Counted from the stretch's first letter, positions 14,435-22,987 are shown. The stretch is 64,000 nt of DNA from Pseudomonadota bacterium (GCA_021816585.1 JAKAXL010000002.1:124001-188000); one strand, 5' to 3'. Numbers and translations are program-made. The notes: generated from the sequence alone by a model not told the origin.

Positions 14435-16386
14435 CAGGCGGCTGCCGGCAGCGCCTCGGCGCCGGGCAGCGCGAGCTCGAAGCGGTTGCGCATCTGCTGG
14501 CGCAGTTCGCGCAGTTCGTCGGCACGCTTGCGCAGCTGCTCGATGCGGCGTGCCAGTTCGTCGTCGGTCTGCGCCACCTGCTGCAGGTTGCTCAGGCGCC
14601 GGTGCAGCGAGCGCCGGCGCTCGCGCGCCTGCGCCTGCAGGCTGGCCATCGCCGCGCGGTTCCAGTGCTGCGCGTCGGCCACCCCGCGTTCCTGGATGTT
14701 GCGCAGGCGCGCCTGCGCCGACAGCAGCACGCGGTCGACGTAGGAGCTGCTCTGCAGGCGCAGCCATTGCACGGCGCCGGCGAAACGCAGGTAGTCGGCG
14801 CGCATCGCCTCCAGGTCCAGGCGTGCGCCGTCCAGGCGCAGCGCCTTGGGCGGCGGCACCGAGAAGGCGAATTCGTTGTTCAGGCGCATGCAGGCCGCGG
14901 CCAGCATCGACTGGTTCTCCTCCAGCACCGATTCGGCGCGGTTCATGCTGAGTCCGAGTTCCTCGCAGGCGTCGGCCAGGGCCGCGCGCAGGCCGGTCTT
15001 CAGCAGGGCCGAGCGAAGCTGGCGACGCAGGTTCTCCAGGCGTTGCAGCGCGGGACCCACCGCCAGCAGTTCCTCCACCCGCGCCAGCTGGCGCGCGTTG
15101 ACCGACTGCACCGCCTGCACCAGCCCGAGTGCGGCGTCGATGTCGCTGCGCTCGGACTGCGCGCGCTGCAGCAGCGCCGCCACCGTCTGCTTGCTCTTGC
15201 CCTGCAGCGACTCCAGTTCCATGCGTTGCTCGTCGTGCTGGCGAAGTCGCGCGTCGAGGTCGCGCTCCAGGCGCTGGCGCGTGTCCAGCAGGGTCGCGCG
15301 CCAGCTGCCCTCGAGCCAGTCGCGGCGCTCGCGGTCGGCGCACACGCCCAGCGCGGTCTCCAGTTGCGGCAGGCCCGAGCGTTGCAGCAGCGTGTCGTCG
15401 CCCTGGATGCGCGCCAGCAGGCCCTTGTGGGCGCTGAGCGCGAACACCCGCGACGGCGCCACCTGCAGCACCTGCGCCACCGACTCGCATTGCTTGCGGA
15501 TCTGCGACTGCACCTCGGCGCTGCTGCGCAGCGGGTCCCACAGCGCATCCACCTTGTTGAGCACGACGAAGCTGCGCTCGCGGCCGGCGGCGCCCACATG
15601 CTCGGTCCACAGCTGCAGGTCGCTGCGCGTGACCCCGGCGTCGGCGGCGAGCAGGAACACCACCGCGGCGGCCGACGGAATCAGCGAAAGCGTCAGCTCG
15701 GGCTCGGCTCCCAGCGCGTTCAGCCCCGGCGTGTCGAGCACGCTGATGCCCTGCGCGAGCAGCGGGTGCTCGATGTTGAGCAGCGCGTGACGCCAGCGCG
15801 GGATCTCCACCAGTTCATCGGCGTCCGGCGCGGCCTCGGTCGGGGCATCCTGCTCGTCGAGGTAGAACCCCAGTTCGCGCGCCTGCGACAGCGGTACGCG
15901 CATGGTGTCGCAAAGGCGCTGCAACGCGCGGCTCATGGCCACCGCGTCGCCGGCGGCGAAGGCGTGTTCCTGCCACTGCTGCGGGCGCGCCTTCCAGTCG
16001 CTGAGCAGGCGCGACTCGGCGCGGGTCTCGATCGGCAGCAGGCGCAGCGACACGGCTTGCTCGCGGTCGCTGAAGATCTCCACCGGGCACATGGTCGTGC
16101 GGCCGACGCCGGCCGGCAGCACGCGCTGGCCGCTGCTGCCGAAGAACAGCGCATTGATCAGCTCGGACTTGCCGCGCGAGAGTTCGGCGACGAAGGCCAG
16201 CTGCACCTGATCGCGCTGCAGGCGGCGCTCGAGTTCGGCCATCGGTTCCTGCCACAGCGACGGGTCCAGCGTACTGTCGCCGAGCCAGCCGGCCAGCGCG
16301 GCCAGGCGCGCCAGGCGCTGGTCGCGCCAGGCGCCGAAGCGGCTCCAGGTGTCGGGCTGGACGGCGGGGCGGGGCGGTTCGTTCAT
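14434..16386 (-). CDS. dynamin-like GTPase
   Basis: 650 residues. G1 is AELSRGKS (67-74), G3 DTPG (218-221) and G4 NKVD (277-280), giving a full dynamin-family GTPase domain. A long helical/coiled-coil region then runs to the C-terminus (RQRLERDLDARLRQHDEQ, RRRSLHRRLSNLQQ and LRKRADELRELRQQ). Bacterial dynamin-like proteins remodel or stabilise membranes, but no clear membrane-anchoring hydrophobic stretch is visible here, so the cellular role is open. The start MNEPPRPAVQP lies about 100 bases downstream of three tandem 10-bp repeats. It sits between mutM and mutY in one minus-strand run. Confidence 0.85.
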   Translation of the reverse strand: MNEPPRPAVQPDTWSRFGAWRDQRLARLAALAGWLGDSTLDPSLWQEPMAELERRLQRDQVQLAFVAELSRGKSELINALFFGSSGQRVLPAGVGRTTMCPVEIFSDREQAVSLRLLPIETRAESRLLSDWKARPQQWQEHAFAAGDAVAMSRALQRLCDTMRVPLSQARELGFYLDEQDAPTEAAPDADELVEIPRWRHALLNIEHPLLAQGISVLDTPGLNALGAEPELTLSLIPSAAAVVFLLAADAGVTRSDLQLWTEHVGAAGRERSFVVLNKVDALWDPLRSSAEVQSQIRKQCESVAQVLQVAPSRVFALSAHKGLLARIQGDDTLLQRSGLPQLETALGVCADRERRDWLEGSWRATLLDTRQRLERDLDARLRQHDEQRMELESLQGKSKQTVAALLQRAQSERSDIDAALGLVQAVQSVNARQLARVEELLAVGPALQRLENLRRQLRSALLKTGLRAALADACEELGLSMNRAESVLEENQSMLAAACMRLNNEFAFSVPPPKALRLDGARLDLEAMRADYLRFAGAVQWLRLQSSSYVDRVLLSAQARLRNIQERGVADAQHWNRAAMASLQAQARERRRSLHRRLSNLQQVAQTDDELARRIEQLRKRADELRELRQQMRNRFELALPGAEALPAAA

Positions 16387-16487
16387 CGGCGGGCGGCTGG
16401 GCGCGGGCAGGGGTTCGCGAGGCTGCTGGCTGCATAGCGTAACCGTTTCGTACGCGCGCGCGAAGCCGGGCAGGCGCGAGTCGGTGC

Positions 16488-16517
16488 GGTTTTGCACGGT
16501 TTCGCACGGTTTCGCAC
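16488..16517. repeat. three tandem 10-bp repeats upstream of the dynamin-like gene
   Basis: GGTTTTGCAC, GGTTTCGCAC and GGTTTCGCAC occur head to tail with exactly one helical turn spacing, in the 161-bp gap between mutM and the dynamin-like gene. Helical phasing suggests cooperative protein binding. Confidence 0.5.
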
Positions 16518-16547
16518 GAAATCCCATGCGATTGCGCGCGGCGGCGC

Positions 16548-17369
16548 TCAGCGCCGTTGACAGTGCCGGCAGTAGTAGGTGCTGCGCTGGCCCTGCACCA
16601 GATGCGCCAGCGGCTGCGTGCAGACCCGGCAGGCCTGCCCGGCGCGGGCGTACACCAGGGCCTCGAGCTGGAAGTGCCCTTGCGTGCCGTCGCTGGAGCA
16701 GAAATCGCGCAGCGTGCTGCCGCCGGCGCGCACCGCTTGTTCCAGGGTCGTGCGCAACTCCCCGGCCAGGCGTGCGCAACGCCGTCGCGACAGACGAGAG
16801 CCCGGCGTGCGGGGGTCGATGCCGGCGCGGAACAGGGCCTCGCAGGCGTAGATGTTGCCGACCCCGGCAACCACCGACTGGTCCAGCAGCAGCAATTTGA
16901 CGGCGGCGCGGCGTGCGTGCACGGCGCGCCACAGCATGTCGCCGTCGAATTCCTCCTGCAGGGGCTCGGGGCCGAGGTGGCCGAGCAGCGGATGCGGCGG
17001 TCCGGGTTGCGCATGCCAGACGACCGCGCCGAAGCGCCGCGGGTCGTTCAGGCGCAGTTCGCCGCGGTCGGTCAGCAGCCGGAAATGCTCGTGCGGGCCG
17101 GGCGGCGGCAGGGCCGCGCCGCAGTCCCCATGCCAGCGCAGCGAACCGGACATTCCCAGATGCACGATCAGCCGCCCCGACGGCAGTTCGAGCAGCAGGT
17201 ACTTGCCGCGCCTGCCGACGTCCTCGATGCGCTGGCCGGCCAGGCTGCGCGGCTCGCACTGCAGGGGCCAGCGCAGCGGCTTGCCGAGTTCGGCGCCGCG
17301 AATGCGGCTGCCGCGCAGCGGCTGCAGCAGCGCACGTCGCGTGACTTCGACCTCCGGGAGCTCGGGCAT
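16548..17369 (-). CDS. mutM: formamidopyrimidine-DNA glycosylase MutM/Fpg
   Basis: 273 residues. It excises 8-oxoguanine and formamidopyrimidines with AP-lyase activity. The mature N-terminus PELPEVEV supplies the catalytic Pro and Glu, so the ATG at 17369 is correct even though the frame is open three codons further. LGMSGSLRW and the helix-two-turn-helix region VAGVGNIYACEALFRAGI are intact. The C-terminal zinc finger is C-x2-C (CRVC) ... C-x2-C (CRHC). It runs divergently from the TPR gene, with about 100 bases between. Confidence 0.95.
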   Translation of the reverse strand: MPELPEVEVTRRALLQPLRGSRIRGAELGKPLRWPLQCEPRSLAGQRIEDVGRRGKYLLLELPSGRLIVHLGMSGSLRWHGDCGAALPPPGPHEHFRLLTDRGELRLNDPRRFGAVVWHAQPGPPHPLLGHLGPEPLQEEFDGDMLWRAVHARRAAVKLLLLDQSVVAGVGNIYACEALFRAGIDPRTPGSRLSRRRCARLAGELRTTLEQAVRAGGSTLRDFCSSDGTQGHFQLEALVYARAGQACRVCTQPLAHLVQGQRSTYYCRHCQRR

Positions 17370-17466
17370 GCGCGGCATTGTCCGTCACACCGGCGCGCGG
17401 CGCACGGCAGGCGCCCGCGGCACACTACACTGGAGTTCCGAGCCGAACCGTTTCCTCGATTCACCC

Positions 17467-19272
17467 ATGCGCCCAGCCGTTTCCGCCGCCTTGTCGTTGG
17501 CCGCGCTCGCGCTCGTCTGCGCGATCCGGCCGGCCGCCGCGGAGGCCGCGCCGGCCCTCCCGGCCGCGACCCATGCGGCGCCGATGCAGCGCGTGCGCGA
17601 CGACGCCGAGCAGCAGGCGCGCTGGTTCTATTCCACGCTCACCGGCGAGATCGCGTCGCGCACCGGACATCCCGAGGTGGCCTACGCCGAGCTGCTGCGC
17701 GCGGCGCGGGACATGGACTCGGACGACCTGTTCGAGCGCGCGGTGGCCGTGGCCCTGGGCGCCGGGCACCCCCACGAGGCCTTGACCGCGGTGGACATCT
17801 GGCGCGACATGCAGCCGCGATCGCTGCGCGCGCAGGCCTGGCGCGTGCACCTGCTGCTCGGCCTCAAGCGCGACGACGACGCGGTGGCGGCGAGCGCGCG
17901 CCTGCTCGCCATGACGCCGCAGCAGCAGCGCGAGCAGACCGTGGTCGCGCTGGGCGAGATGCTGCAGGGCCTGCACGACCCGGCGCGTGCGCTGGTGCTG
18001 GCGCGCCGCAGCCTGGCCGCATACCCGTCGATGCCGCAGGCGCAGCTGGTCATCGCCACGCTGCAGGTGCAGGCCGGCCAGGTCTCGGGCGGGGTGGCGC
18101 TGGCGGCGCGCGCGCTGCAGGCCGACCCCTCGCTGCGCCAGGCGGCGGCGCTGCTGCTGCAGCACTACACGGTCGATCCGGTGCGTGCCGACCGCCTGCT
18201 GGCGCGGTACTTCGACAGCAATCCCTCCGATGACGCGTTGCGCCTGGCGTGGGTCGAGTCGGCCGCGCAGCAGCAGCGCGACACCGTCGCGCTGGCGCAG
18301 TGCCGCGTGCTGGCGCAGCGCCGGGCCGGGTTCGCGCAGGTGTGGCTGATGCTGGGTTCGCTGCAGCAGCAGCTCGGCCAGGCGCACGCCGCCGAGACCT
18401 CGCTGCTGCGCGTGCTGCAGCTGGTCGAGCCGGCCGCCACGGCGCCGCAGGCGCCCGTCGCGGCGGCGTCGGCGGCGCAGGAGCCGGCGCAGGCCGTGCC
18501 GCAGGAGGACCTGCAGCGCGTATACCTCGCGTTGTCCGAGCTGGCGCTGCAGCAGGGTGACACCGCCGGCTCCGCGCGCTGGCTGCAGCGCATCGCGGGC
18601 TCCGGCTCCGATGTGGCCGTCACGCTGCAGCGGGCCAAGCTGCTGGCCGCGCAGGGGCGCGGGCGCGACGCGGTGGATCTGGTGCAGGCGCTGCCGCGCG
18701 CAGGCGCCACGCAACGGCGCCAGCGCCTGCTGGCGTTGTCCGAGCTGTTGCAGGCCATGCGGCAGCCGGCGCGCGCCTACGCGGTGCTGGAGTCGGGGAT
18801 GCGCAGCTGGGGGCGCGACGCCGACTACGCCTACGAGACGGCGATGGCGGCGCAGCAGGCGGGCAAGGTCTCGCGAGCGCTGGCGCTGCTGCGCGGCATC
18901 GTGCGCGCGCATCCGCGCTACCAGCCGGGGCTGAACGCGCTGGGCTACACGCTGGCCGATCGCGGCATCGAGTTGCAGCAGGCGCGCGCGCTGATTGAGC
19001 GCGCATTGCGCCTGAGCCCGGGCAATCCTTTCGTGATGGACAGCCTGGGCTGGGTCGAGTTCCGCCTCGGGCACCTGGCGCGCGCGCGCACGCTGCTCGA
19101 GCAGGCCTTGCAGGGGCGCGACGACCCCGGAATCGCCGCGCACCTGGCGGAGGTCGAATGGCGTCGCGGAGCGCCCGCGCGCGCCAGGACGCTGCTGCGC
19201 CAGGCGTGGCGTGCGGCGCCGCACGACGCCACCGTGCAGCGGGTGATGCGGCGGCTGGGGCTGAAGTTCTGA
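17467..19272 (+). CDS. large secreted TPR-repeat protein
   Basis: 601 residues with a signal peptide (MRPAVSAALSLAALALVCAI, cleavage near AAA-EA). Tetratricopeptide-like helical repeats follow for the whole length. The clearest are near the C-terminus: YQPGLNALGYTLADRGIELQ and NPFVMDSLGWVEFRLGHLAR with AHLAEVEWRRG. It belongs to the tetratricopeptide proteins found beside lolB in betaproteobacteria; a periplasmic scaffold role is likely but the partner is unknown. Its stop overlaps the lolB start (TGATG), so the pair is coupled. An Ala/Pro/Gln linker (about 320-345) divides the repeat array. Confidence 0.85.
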   Translation: MRPAVSAALSLAALALVCAIRPAAAEAAPALPAATHAAPMQRVRDDAEQQARWFYSTLTGEIASRTGHPEVAYAELLRAARDMDSDDLFERAVAVALGAGHPHEALTAVDIWRDMQPRSLRAQAWRVHLLLGLKRDDDAVAASARLLAMTPQQQREQTVVALGEMLQGLHDPARALVLARRSLAAYPSMPQAQLVIATLQVQAGQVSGGVALAARALQADPSLRQAAALLLQHYTVDPVRADRLLARYFDSNPSDDALRLAWVESAAQQQRDTVALAQCRVLAQRRAGFAQVWLMLGSLQQQLGQAHAAETSLLRVLQLVEPAATAPQAPVAAASAAQEPAQAVPQEDLQRVYLALSELALQQGDTAGSARWLQRIAGSGSDVAVTLQRAKLLAAQGRGRDAVDLVQALPRAGATQRRQRLLALSELLQAMRQPARAYAVLESGMRSWGRDADYAYETAMAAQQAGKVSRALALLRGIVRAHPRYQPGLNALGYTLADRGIELQQARALIERALRLSPGNPFVMDSLGWVEFRLGHLARARTLLEQALQGRDDPGIAAHLAEVEWRRGAPARARTLLRQAWRAAPHDATVQRVMRRLGLKF

Positions 19273-19895
19273 TGCGGCGCGGCAAATTGCCCGGGGCGCA
19301 GGCGCGCGTGCTGCGGGCCGGCGCGGCCGCGGCGGCGCTGGCGCTGCTGGGAGCCTGCGCGAGCCAGCCGGCGTGGCGCCAGGCGCAGCCGCGCTGCGCA
19401 CGGGACTACGCCGGACGCATCTCGGTGGTGCAGCACCGGCCGGGGGTGAACAACCTGTATGGTTCCTTCGAGTTGCGCCTGGATGCCGACAGCGGCTGGC
19501 TGGAGCTGGCGACGCCGCTCGGCCAGGTGCTGGCGCGCGCGAGCTGGGGGGCGGCCTCGGCGCGTGTCGACGACGGCCACGGCGTGCGCGAGTTCGAGTC
19601 CTTCGAGGACATGACCCAGGCCACGCTGGGACTGCGCCTGCCGCGCGCGGCGCTGCGCGACTGGGTGCGCGGCCTGCCTGCCGCCGCGCTGCCGTGGCAC
19701 GCGCTGCCCGATGGATTCGAGCAGCTCGGCTGGCGCGTCACCGTGCTGCGGCGTGACGCGCGGCCGCATGTGCTGCGCCTGGCGCGGGGCAGCGGCGACG
19801 CTGCCGAGCAGCTGGCGCTGGTCATCGACAGCGCGCGCCGGCTGGGTGCCGGATGCGGGGCCGAGGCGGCCGGCAGCGCGGCCGGCGGGGCATGA
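19272..19895 (+). CDS. lolB: outer-membrane lipoprotein receptor LolB
   Basis: 207 residues. LolB accepts lipoproteins from LolA and inserts them in the outer membrane. The N-terminal signal ends in the lipobox LLGAC with acylated C29. The body has DYAGRISVV, LYGSFELRLD and WLELATPLGQVLARA, and the DWVRGLPAAALPW segment typical of LolB. ATG overlaps the preceding stop (TGATG) and its own stop overlaps the ispE start (ATGA), giving a coupled TPR-lolB-ispE unit, a standard betaproteobacterial arrangement. Confidence 0.9.
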   Translation: MRRGKLPGAQARVLRAGAAAAALALLGACASQPAWRQAQPRCARDYAGRISVVQHRPGVNNLYGSFELRLDADSGWLELATPLGQVLARASWGAASARVDDGHGVREFESFEDMTQATLGLRLPRAALRDWVRGLPAAALPWHALPDGFEQLGWRVTVLRRDARPHVLRLARGSGDAAEQLALVIDSARRLGAGCGAEAAGSAAGGA

Positions 19896-20827
19896 GTCGG
19901 CCGTTGCGCGCGCTGCTCGGCGTGCCGGCGCCGGCCAAGCTCAACTGGTTCCTGCACGTGCTGGGGCGGCGCGCCGACGGCATGCACGAGCTGCAGACGG
20001 TGTTCCAGTTCATCGACTGGTGCGACGAACTGGATTTCGAACTGCGCGAGACCCCCGAGCTGACACGTGAAGGCGGCGATGGACTCCCCGACGAGGACCT
20101 GTGCGTGCGCGCGGCGCGCCTGCTGCAGCGCAGCACGGACTGCCGCCTGGGCGTGCACATGCGCCTGCGCAAGTCGATCCCGGCGCAGGCCGGCCTGGGC
20201 GGCGGCAGTTCCGACGCCGCGACGGTGCTGCTGGCGCTGAACCGGCTGTGGGACCTGGGGCTGCGTCGCGGCGAACTGCTGGAGCTGGCCGCGCAGCTGG
20301 GCGCCGACGTGCCGGTATTCGTGTTCGGGCGCAATGCCTTCGCCGAGGGCGTCGGCGCGCGGCTGCGCGAACTGCGTCTGCCGAGCTGGAACGCGCTGGT
20401 CGCCTGGCCCGGCGAGGGGCTGTCGACGGCGCAGGTGTTCGCGAGCCCATTATTGACAAGAAGCACCCCCGCCTGCACAATGGAGGGCTTTTGCGAGCAC
20501 CTCGATTTCGGCTACAACGATTTCGGCTACAACGATTTCGGTGCCAACGACCTCCAGGCGGCTGCCCTCGGGTTGCTGCCGCGGTTGCGCGAGCTGCAGG
20601 ACTGGCTGGCGCGGCGAGTTGATGGCGAAGGCGGTGGCGAAGGCGGTCGCCGAGGCGCGGTGCGCATGAGCGGTTCGGGTTCGGCGATGTTCGTGCCGTG
20701 GCCGGAGCCCTTCGATCCGATGGATCGTGGCGAAGGGCGATTCGCGGGCGAGGTGCCCGCCGGCTGGAAGGTGCGGCTGTGCCGGGCGCTGCAGGGGCAT
20801 CCGCTGCAGCACTGGGCCGGCGATTGA
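19892..20827 (+). CDS. ispE: 4-diphosphocytidyl-2-C-methyl-D-erythritol kinase IspE
   Basis: 311 residues. This is the fourth enzyme of the MEP isoprenoid pathway, phosphorylating CDP-ME. PAPAKLNWFLHVLGRRADG at the N-terminus and the GHMP ATP loop AGLGGGSSDAATV are intact; MSGSGSAMF is the third GHMP motif. Two unusual places stand out. DFGYN-DFGYN-DFGAN-DLQ is encoded by three tandem 15-bp units (20503-20547) where relatives have one FGxNDLQ. GEGG is duplicated by a 12-bp tandem repeat (20624-20647). The codons for PLLTR (20448-20462) are AT-rich and unlike the rest, and build a promoter-like sequence. Downstream are tRNA-Gln and prs. Confidence 0.95.
   Translation: MSRPLRALLGVPAPAKLNWFLHVLGRRADGMHELQTVFQFIDWCDELDFELRETPELTREGGDGLPDEDLCVRAARLLQRSTDCRLGVHMRLRKSIPAQAGLGGGSSDAATVLLALNRLWDLGLRRGELLELAAQLGADVPVFVFGRNAFAEGVGARLRELRLPSWNALVAWPGEGLSTAQVFASPLLTRSTPACTMEGFCEHLDFGYNDFGYNDFGANDLQAAALGLLPRLRELQDWLARRVDGEGGGEGGRRGAVRMSGSGSAMFVPWPEPFDPMDRGEGRFAGEVPAGWKVRLCRALQGHPLQHWAGD
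20453..20481 (+). promoter_or_regulatory. promoter-like sequence inside ispE
   Basis: A consensus TTGACA (20453-20458), a 17-base spacer and CACAAT (20476-20481). The coding triplets used here (CCA TTA TTG ACA AGA) are rare for this GC-rich genome, which suggests selection on the DNA sequence. It points toward tRNA-Gln and prs, about 520 bases downstream. Confidence 0.5.
20503..20547 (+). repeat. three tandem 15-bp repeats in ispE
   Basis: Units at 20503-20517, 20518-20532 and 20533-20547. The first two are identical (CGATTTCGGCTACAA) and the third differs in three bases. Being a multiple of three, they lengthen the protein in frame. Confidence 0.9.
20624..20647 (+). repeat. 12-bp tandem duplication in ispE
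   Basis: GGCGAAGGCGGT occurs twice head to tail (20624-20635, 20636-20647), duplicating the residues GEGG in frame near the third GHMP motif. Confidence 0.9.
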
Positions 20828-20898
20828 GCTGCTCGCGCGGTACAGGGTTCACAGCCACGCTGCTGCCTGCGATGGGTCGTCAACGACGCAGGATTGCG

Positions 20899-20904
20899 TA
20901 GAAT
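20899..20904 (+). promoter_or_regulatory. possible -10 element for tRNA-Gln
   Basis: TAGAAT at 20899-20904 in the 176-bp gap after ispE, about 100 bases before tRNA-Gln. No good -35 is seen at the proper distance, so this is weak. Confidence 0.3.
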
Positions 20905-21003
20905 TCGAGAGTCACCGGAGGTCTTGCGGGTTACGAGCCCGCGCGATCGACCCGGTTTGCTCGGAGCTCCGGGGCATGGTTGCCCGGGAGCGAGTCGAGA
21001 TGT

Positions 21004-21077
21004 TGGGGAGTCGCCAAGTTGGTTAAGGCACCGGATTTTGATTCCGGCATTCGAGGGTTCGAATCCTTCCTCCCCAG
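21004..21077 (+). tRNA. tRNA-Gln(UUG)
   Basis: TGGGGAG (21004-21010) pairs with CTCCCCA (21070-21076), discriminator G at 21077. The anticodon stem CCGGA/TCCGG encloses loop TTTTGAT with anticodon TTG; the T-arm is GAGGG-TTCGAAT-CCTTC. The 3' CCA is not encoded (CCC follows) and must be added. It lies between ispE and prs, as usual in Burkholderiales. Confidence 0.95.
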
Positions 21078-21184
21078 CCCCCCCTGAGGGCGGTCCCGGT
21101 CCGCAGCGGCGTTCGCTGCCGCTGTCGGCAGCCGGCAGGTGCCCGCGGACTCGAAGCCCTCGCAGCGCAAGTGCAGTACCCACC

Positions 21185-22156
21185 ATGAACTCCCACGCGG
21201 CCGATTTCGTCGTATTCACCGGTAACGCCAATCCGGCGCTGGCGCAGCAGGTGGTGGACCAGCTGGGAATCGGGCTCGGCCAAGCCTATGTCGGGCGTTT
21301 CTCCGACGGCGAGGTGACCGTCGAGATCCAGCAGAACGTGCGCGCGCGCGAGGTCTTCATCCTGCAGTCGACCTGCGCGCCGACCAACGACAGCCTGATG
21401 GAACTGCTGGTGATGGCCGACGCGCTGAAGCGGGCCTCGGCCGAGCGCATCACCGCGGTGATCCCGTATTTCGGCTATGCGCGCCAGGACCGTCGTCCGC
21501 GCTCGACCCGCGTGCCGATCACCGCGAAGGTGGTGGCCAACATGCTGCAGGCGGTGGGCATCGCGCGCGTGGTGACCATGGACCTGCATGCCGACCAGAT
21601 CCAGGGATTCTTCGACATCCCGGTCGACAACATCTACGCGTCGCCGATCCTGCTCGGCGACCTGCGCGCGAAGAACTACTCCGACCTCATCGTGGTCTCG
21701 CCGGACATCGGCGGCGTGGTGCGCGCGCGCGCGCTGGCCAAGCTGATGGACTGCGACCTGGCGATCATCGACAAGCGCCGGCCCAAGCCCAACGTGTCCG
21801 AGGTGATGAACGTGATCGGCGAGATCGACGGTCGCAACTGCATCATCATGGACGACATGGTGGACACCGCCGGCACGCTGACCAAGGCCGCCGAGGTGCT
21901 CAAGGAGCGCGGCGCGCGGCGCGTCGTGGCCTATTGCACGCACCCCGTGTTCTCGGGGCCGGCGATCGAGCGCATCAACGCCAGCGACCTCGACGAGGTG
22001 GTGGTGACCAACACCATCCCGCTGCGCGAGGCCGCGCTGGGCAGCGCGAAGGTGCGCCAGCTGTCGGCGGCGCAGCTGATCGCGCAGACCATGATGCGCA
22101 TCGCGCAGGGCGGCTCGGTGCTGCAGCTGTTCAACGACCAGGAAACCCTGTTCTGA
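21185..22156 (+). CDS. prs: ribose-phosphate pyrophosphokinase
   Basis: 323 residues, full length. Prs makes PRPP from ribose-5-phosphate and ATP for nucleotide, histidine and tryptophan synthesis. The N-terminus [35 protein letters not shown] and the PRPP-binding loop [15 protein letters not shown] are conserved, as is [18 protein letters not shown]. The ATG at 21185 begins [11 protein letters not shown], matching relatives; an open frame runs upstream through the tRNA and is not coding. rplY follows behind a 109-base structured leader. Confidence 0.97.
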   Translation: MNSHAADFVVFTGNANPALAQQVVDQLGIGLGQAYVGRFSDGEVTVEIQQNVRAREVFILQSTCAPTNDSLMELLVMADALKRASAERITAVIPYFGYARQDRRPRSTRVPITAKVVANMLQAVGIARVVTMDLHADQIQGFFDIPVDNIYASPILLGDLRAKNYSDLIVVSPDIGGVVRARALAKLMDCDLAIIDKRRPKPNVSEVMNVIGEIDGRNCIIMDDMVDTAGTLTKAAEVLKERGARRVVAYCTHPVFSGPAIERINASDLDEVVVTNTIPLREAALGSAKVRQLSAAQLIAQTMMRIAQGGSVLQLFNDQETLF

Positions 22157-22168
22157 AGCCTTTTTGCC

Positions 22169-22250
22169 GCCGCGGCCGTCGTGGCCGCGGCTTCCCGGAC
22201 GCCGTGTTGGTCGCGAACACGGCGCCTACATCCCGGGACCCGCGGGTCCC
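22169..22250 (+). promoter_or_regulatory. three consecutive hairpins in the rplY leader
   Basis: Hairpin 1: GCCGCGGCC (22169-22177) / GGCCGCGGC (22183-22191), 5-base loop. Hairpin 2: GCCGTGTT (22201-22208) / AACACGGC (22216-22223), 7-base loop. Hairpin 3: the 16-base palindrome GGGACCCGCGGGTCCC (22235-22250), ending just before the CAGGAG ribosome binding site. The first could end prs transcription, but no T-run follows. The set may be an autoregulatory ribosomal-protein leader. Confidence 0.55.
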
Positions 22251-22265
22251 TACTCAGGAGTCGAC

Positions 22266-22895
22266 ATGAAAGTCGTCGCTTTCGAACGTCAGGCGCAAGG
22301 TACCGGTGCGAGCCGCCGCATGCGCAAGGCCGGCAAGGTCCCCGGCATCGTCTATGGCGGTGATCTCAAGCCGCAGCTGATCGAGCTCGATCACAACGCG
22401 CTGTATCACGCGCTGAAGAAGGAGCAGTTCCATTCGTCGGTGCTGGACCTGACGGTGGGCGAGCAGCAGACCAAGGTGCTGCTGAAGTCCTTCCAGGCGC
22501 ACCCGTTCAAGCCCCTGGTGCTGCACGTGGACTTCATGCGCGTCGCCGCCGACCGCAGGATCTCGATGAAGGTTCCGCTGCACTTCAAGGGCGCCGAGGA
22601 GTCCCCGGCGGTCAAGCTCGAGGGCGCGATGATCAGCCACGTGATCAGCGAGCTCGAGGTGTCGTGCCTGCCGGCCGACCTGCCCGAGTTCCTCGAGGTC
22701 GACCTCAGCGGCCTGCACAAGGGCCACTCGCTGCACGTCAACGACCTGAAGCTGCCGGCCACCCTGACCGTGGTCACCCACGGTGCGGAGAACCCGGTGA
22801 TCGCCACCGTGCTGAGCAAGGGCGGCGAGTCCGCCGGCGAAGCCGCGGAGGCGGGTGCCGAAGGCGCCGCGCCGGCGGCGCCCGCCGCGTCCTGA
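22266..22895 (+). CDS. rplY: 50S ribosomal protein L25 (long CTC/TL5 form)
   Basis: 209 residues. The N-terminal 90 are the 5S-rRNA-binding L25 domain ([20 protein letters not shown], then [15 protein letters not shown]). Residues about 95-185 are the extra beta domain of the CTC/TL5 class ([42 protein letters not shown]). The tail is Ala/Glu/Gly-rich and disordered. CAGGAG precedes the ATG. In many relatives pth follows rplY; here it does not, and a hairpin terminator and a minus-strand gene come next. Confidence 0.95.
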   Translation: MKVVAFERQAQGTGASRRMRKAGKVPGIVYGGDLKPQLIELDHNALYHALKKEQFHSSVLDLTVGEQQTKVLLKSFQAHPFKPLVLHVDFMRVAADRRISMKVPLHFKGAEESPAVKLEGAMISHVISELEVSCLPADLPEFLEVDLSGLHKGHSLHVNDLKLPATLTVVTHGAENPVIATVLSKGGESAGEAAEAGAEGAAPAAPAAS

Positions 22896-22932
22896 GCGCC
22901 CGCCCGGTCCGGGTCGGGCTGCATGCAGCCGC

Positions 22933-22954
22933 AACGCCGCCTTCGGGCGGCGTT
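22933..22954 (+). terminator. terminator after rplY
   Basis: AACGCCGCC-TTCG-GGCGGCGTT, nine-pair stem with a UUCG tetraloop, followed by a single extra T (22955). Being symmetric it can also serve the minus-strand thioesterase gene ending at 22988. Confidence 0.65.
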
Positions 22955-22987
22955 TGCACTGCTGCGCGGCCCGTGCCGCGCTTGCGG

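Noticed and set aside
20894-21184. N-terminal extension of prs through tRNA-Gln
   Set aside because: The frame is open but passes through the tRNA; family alignment puts the start at 21185.
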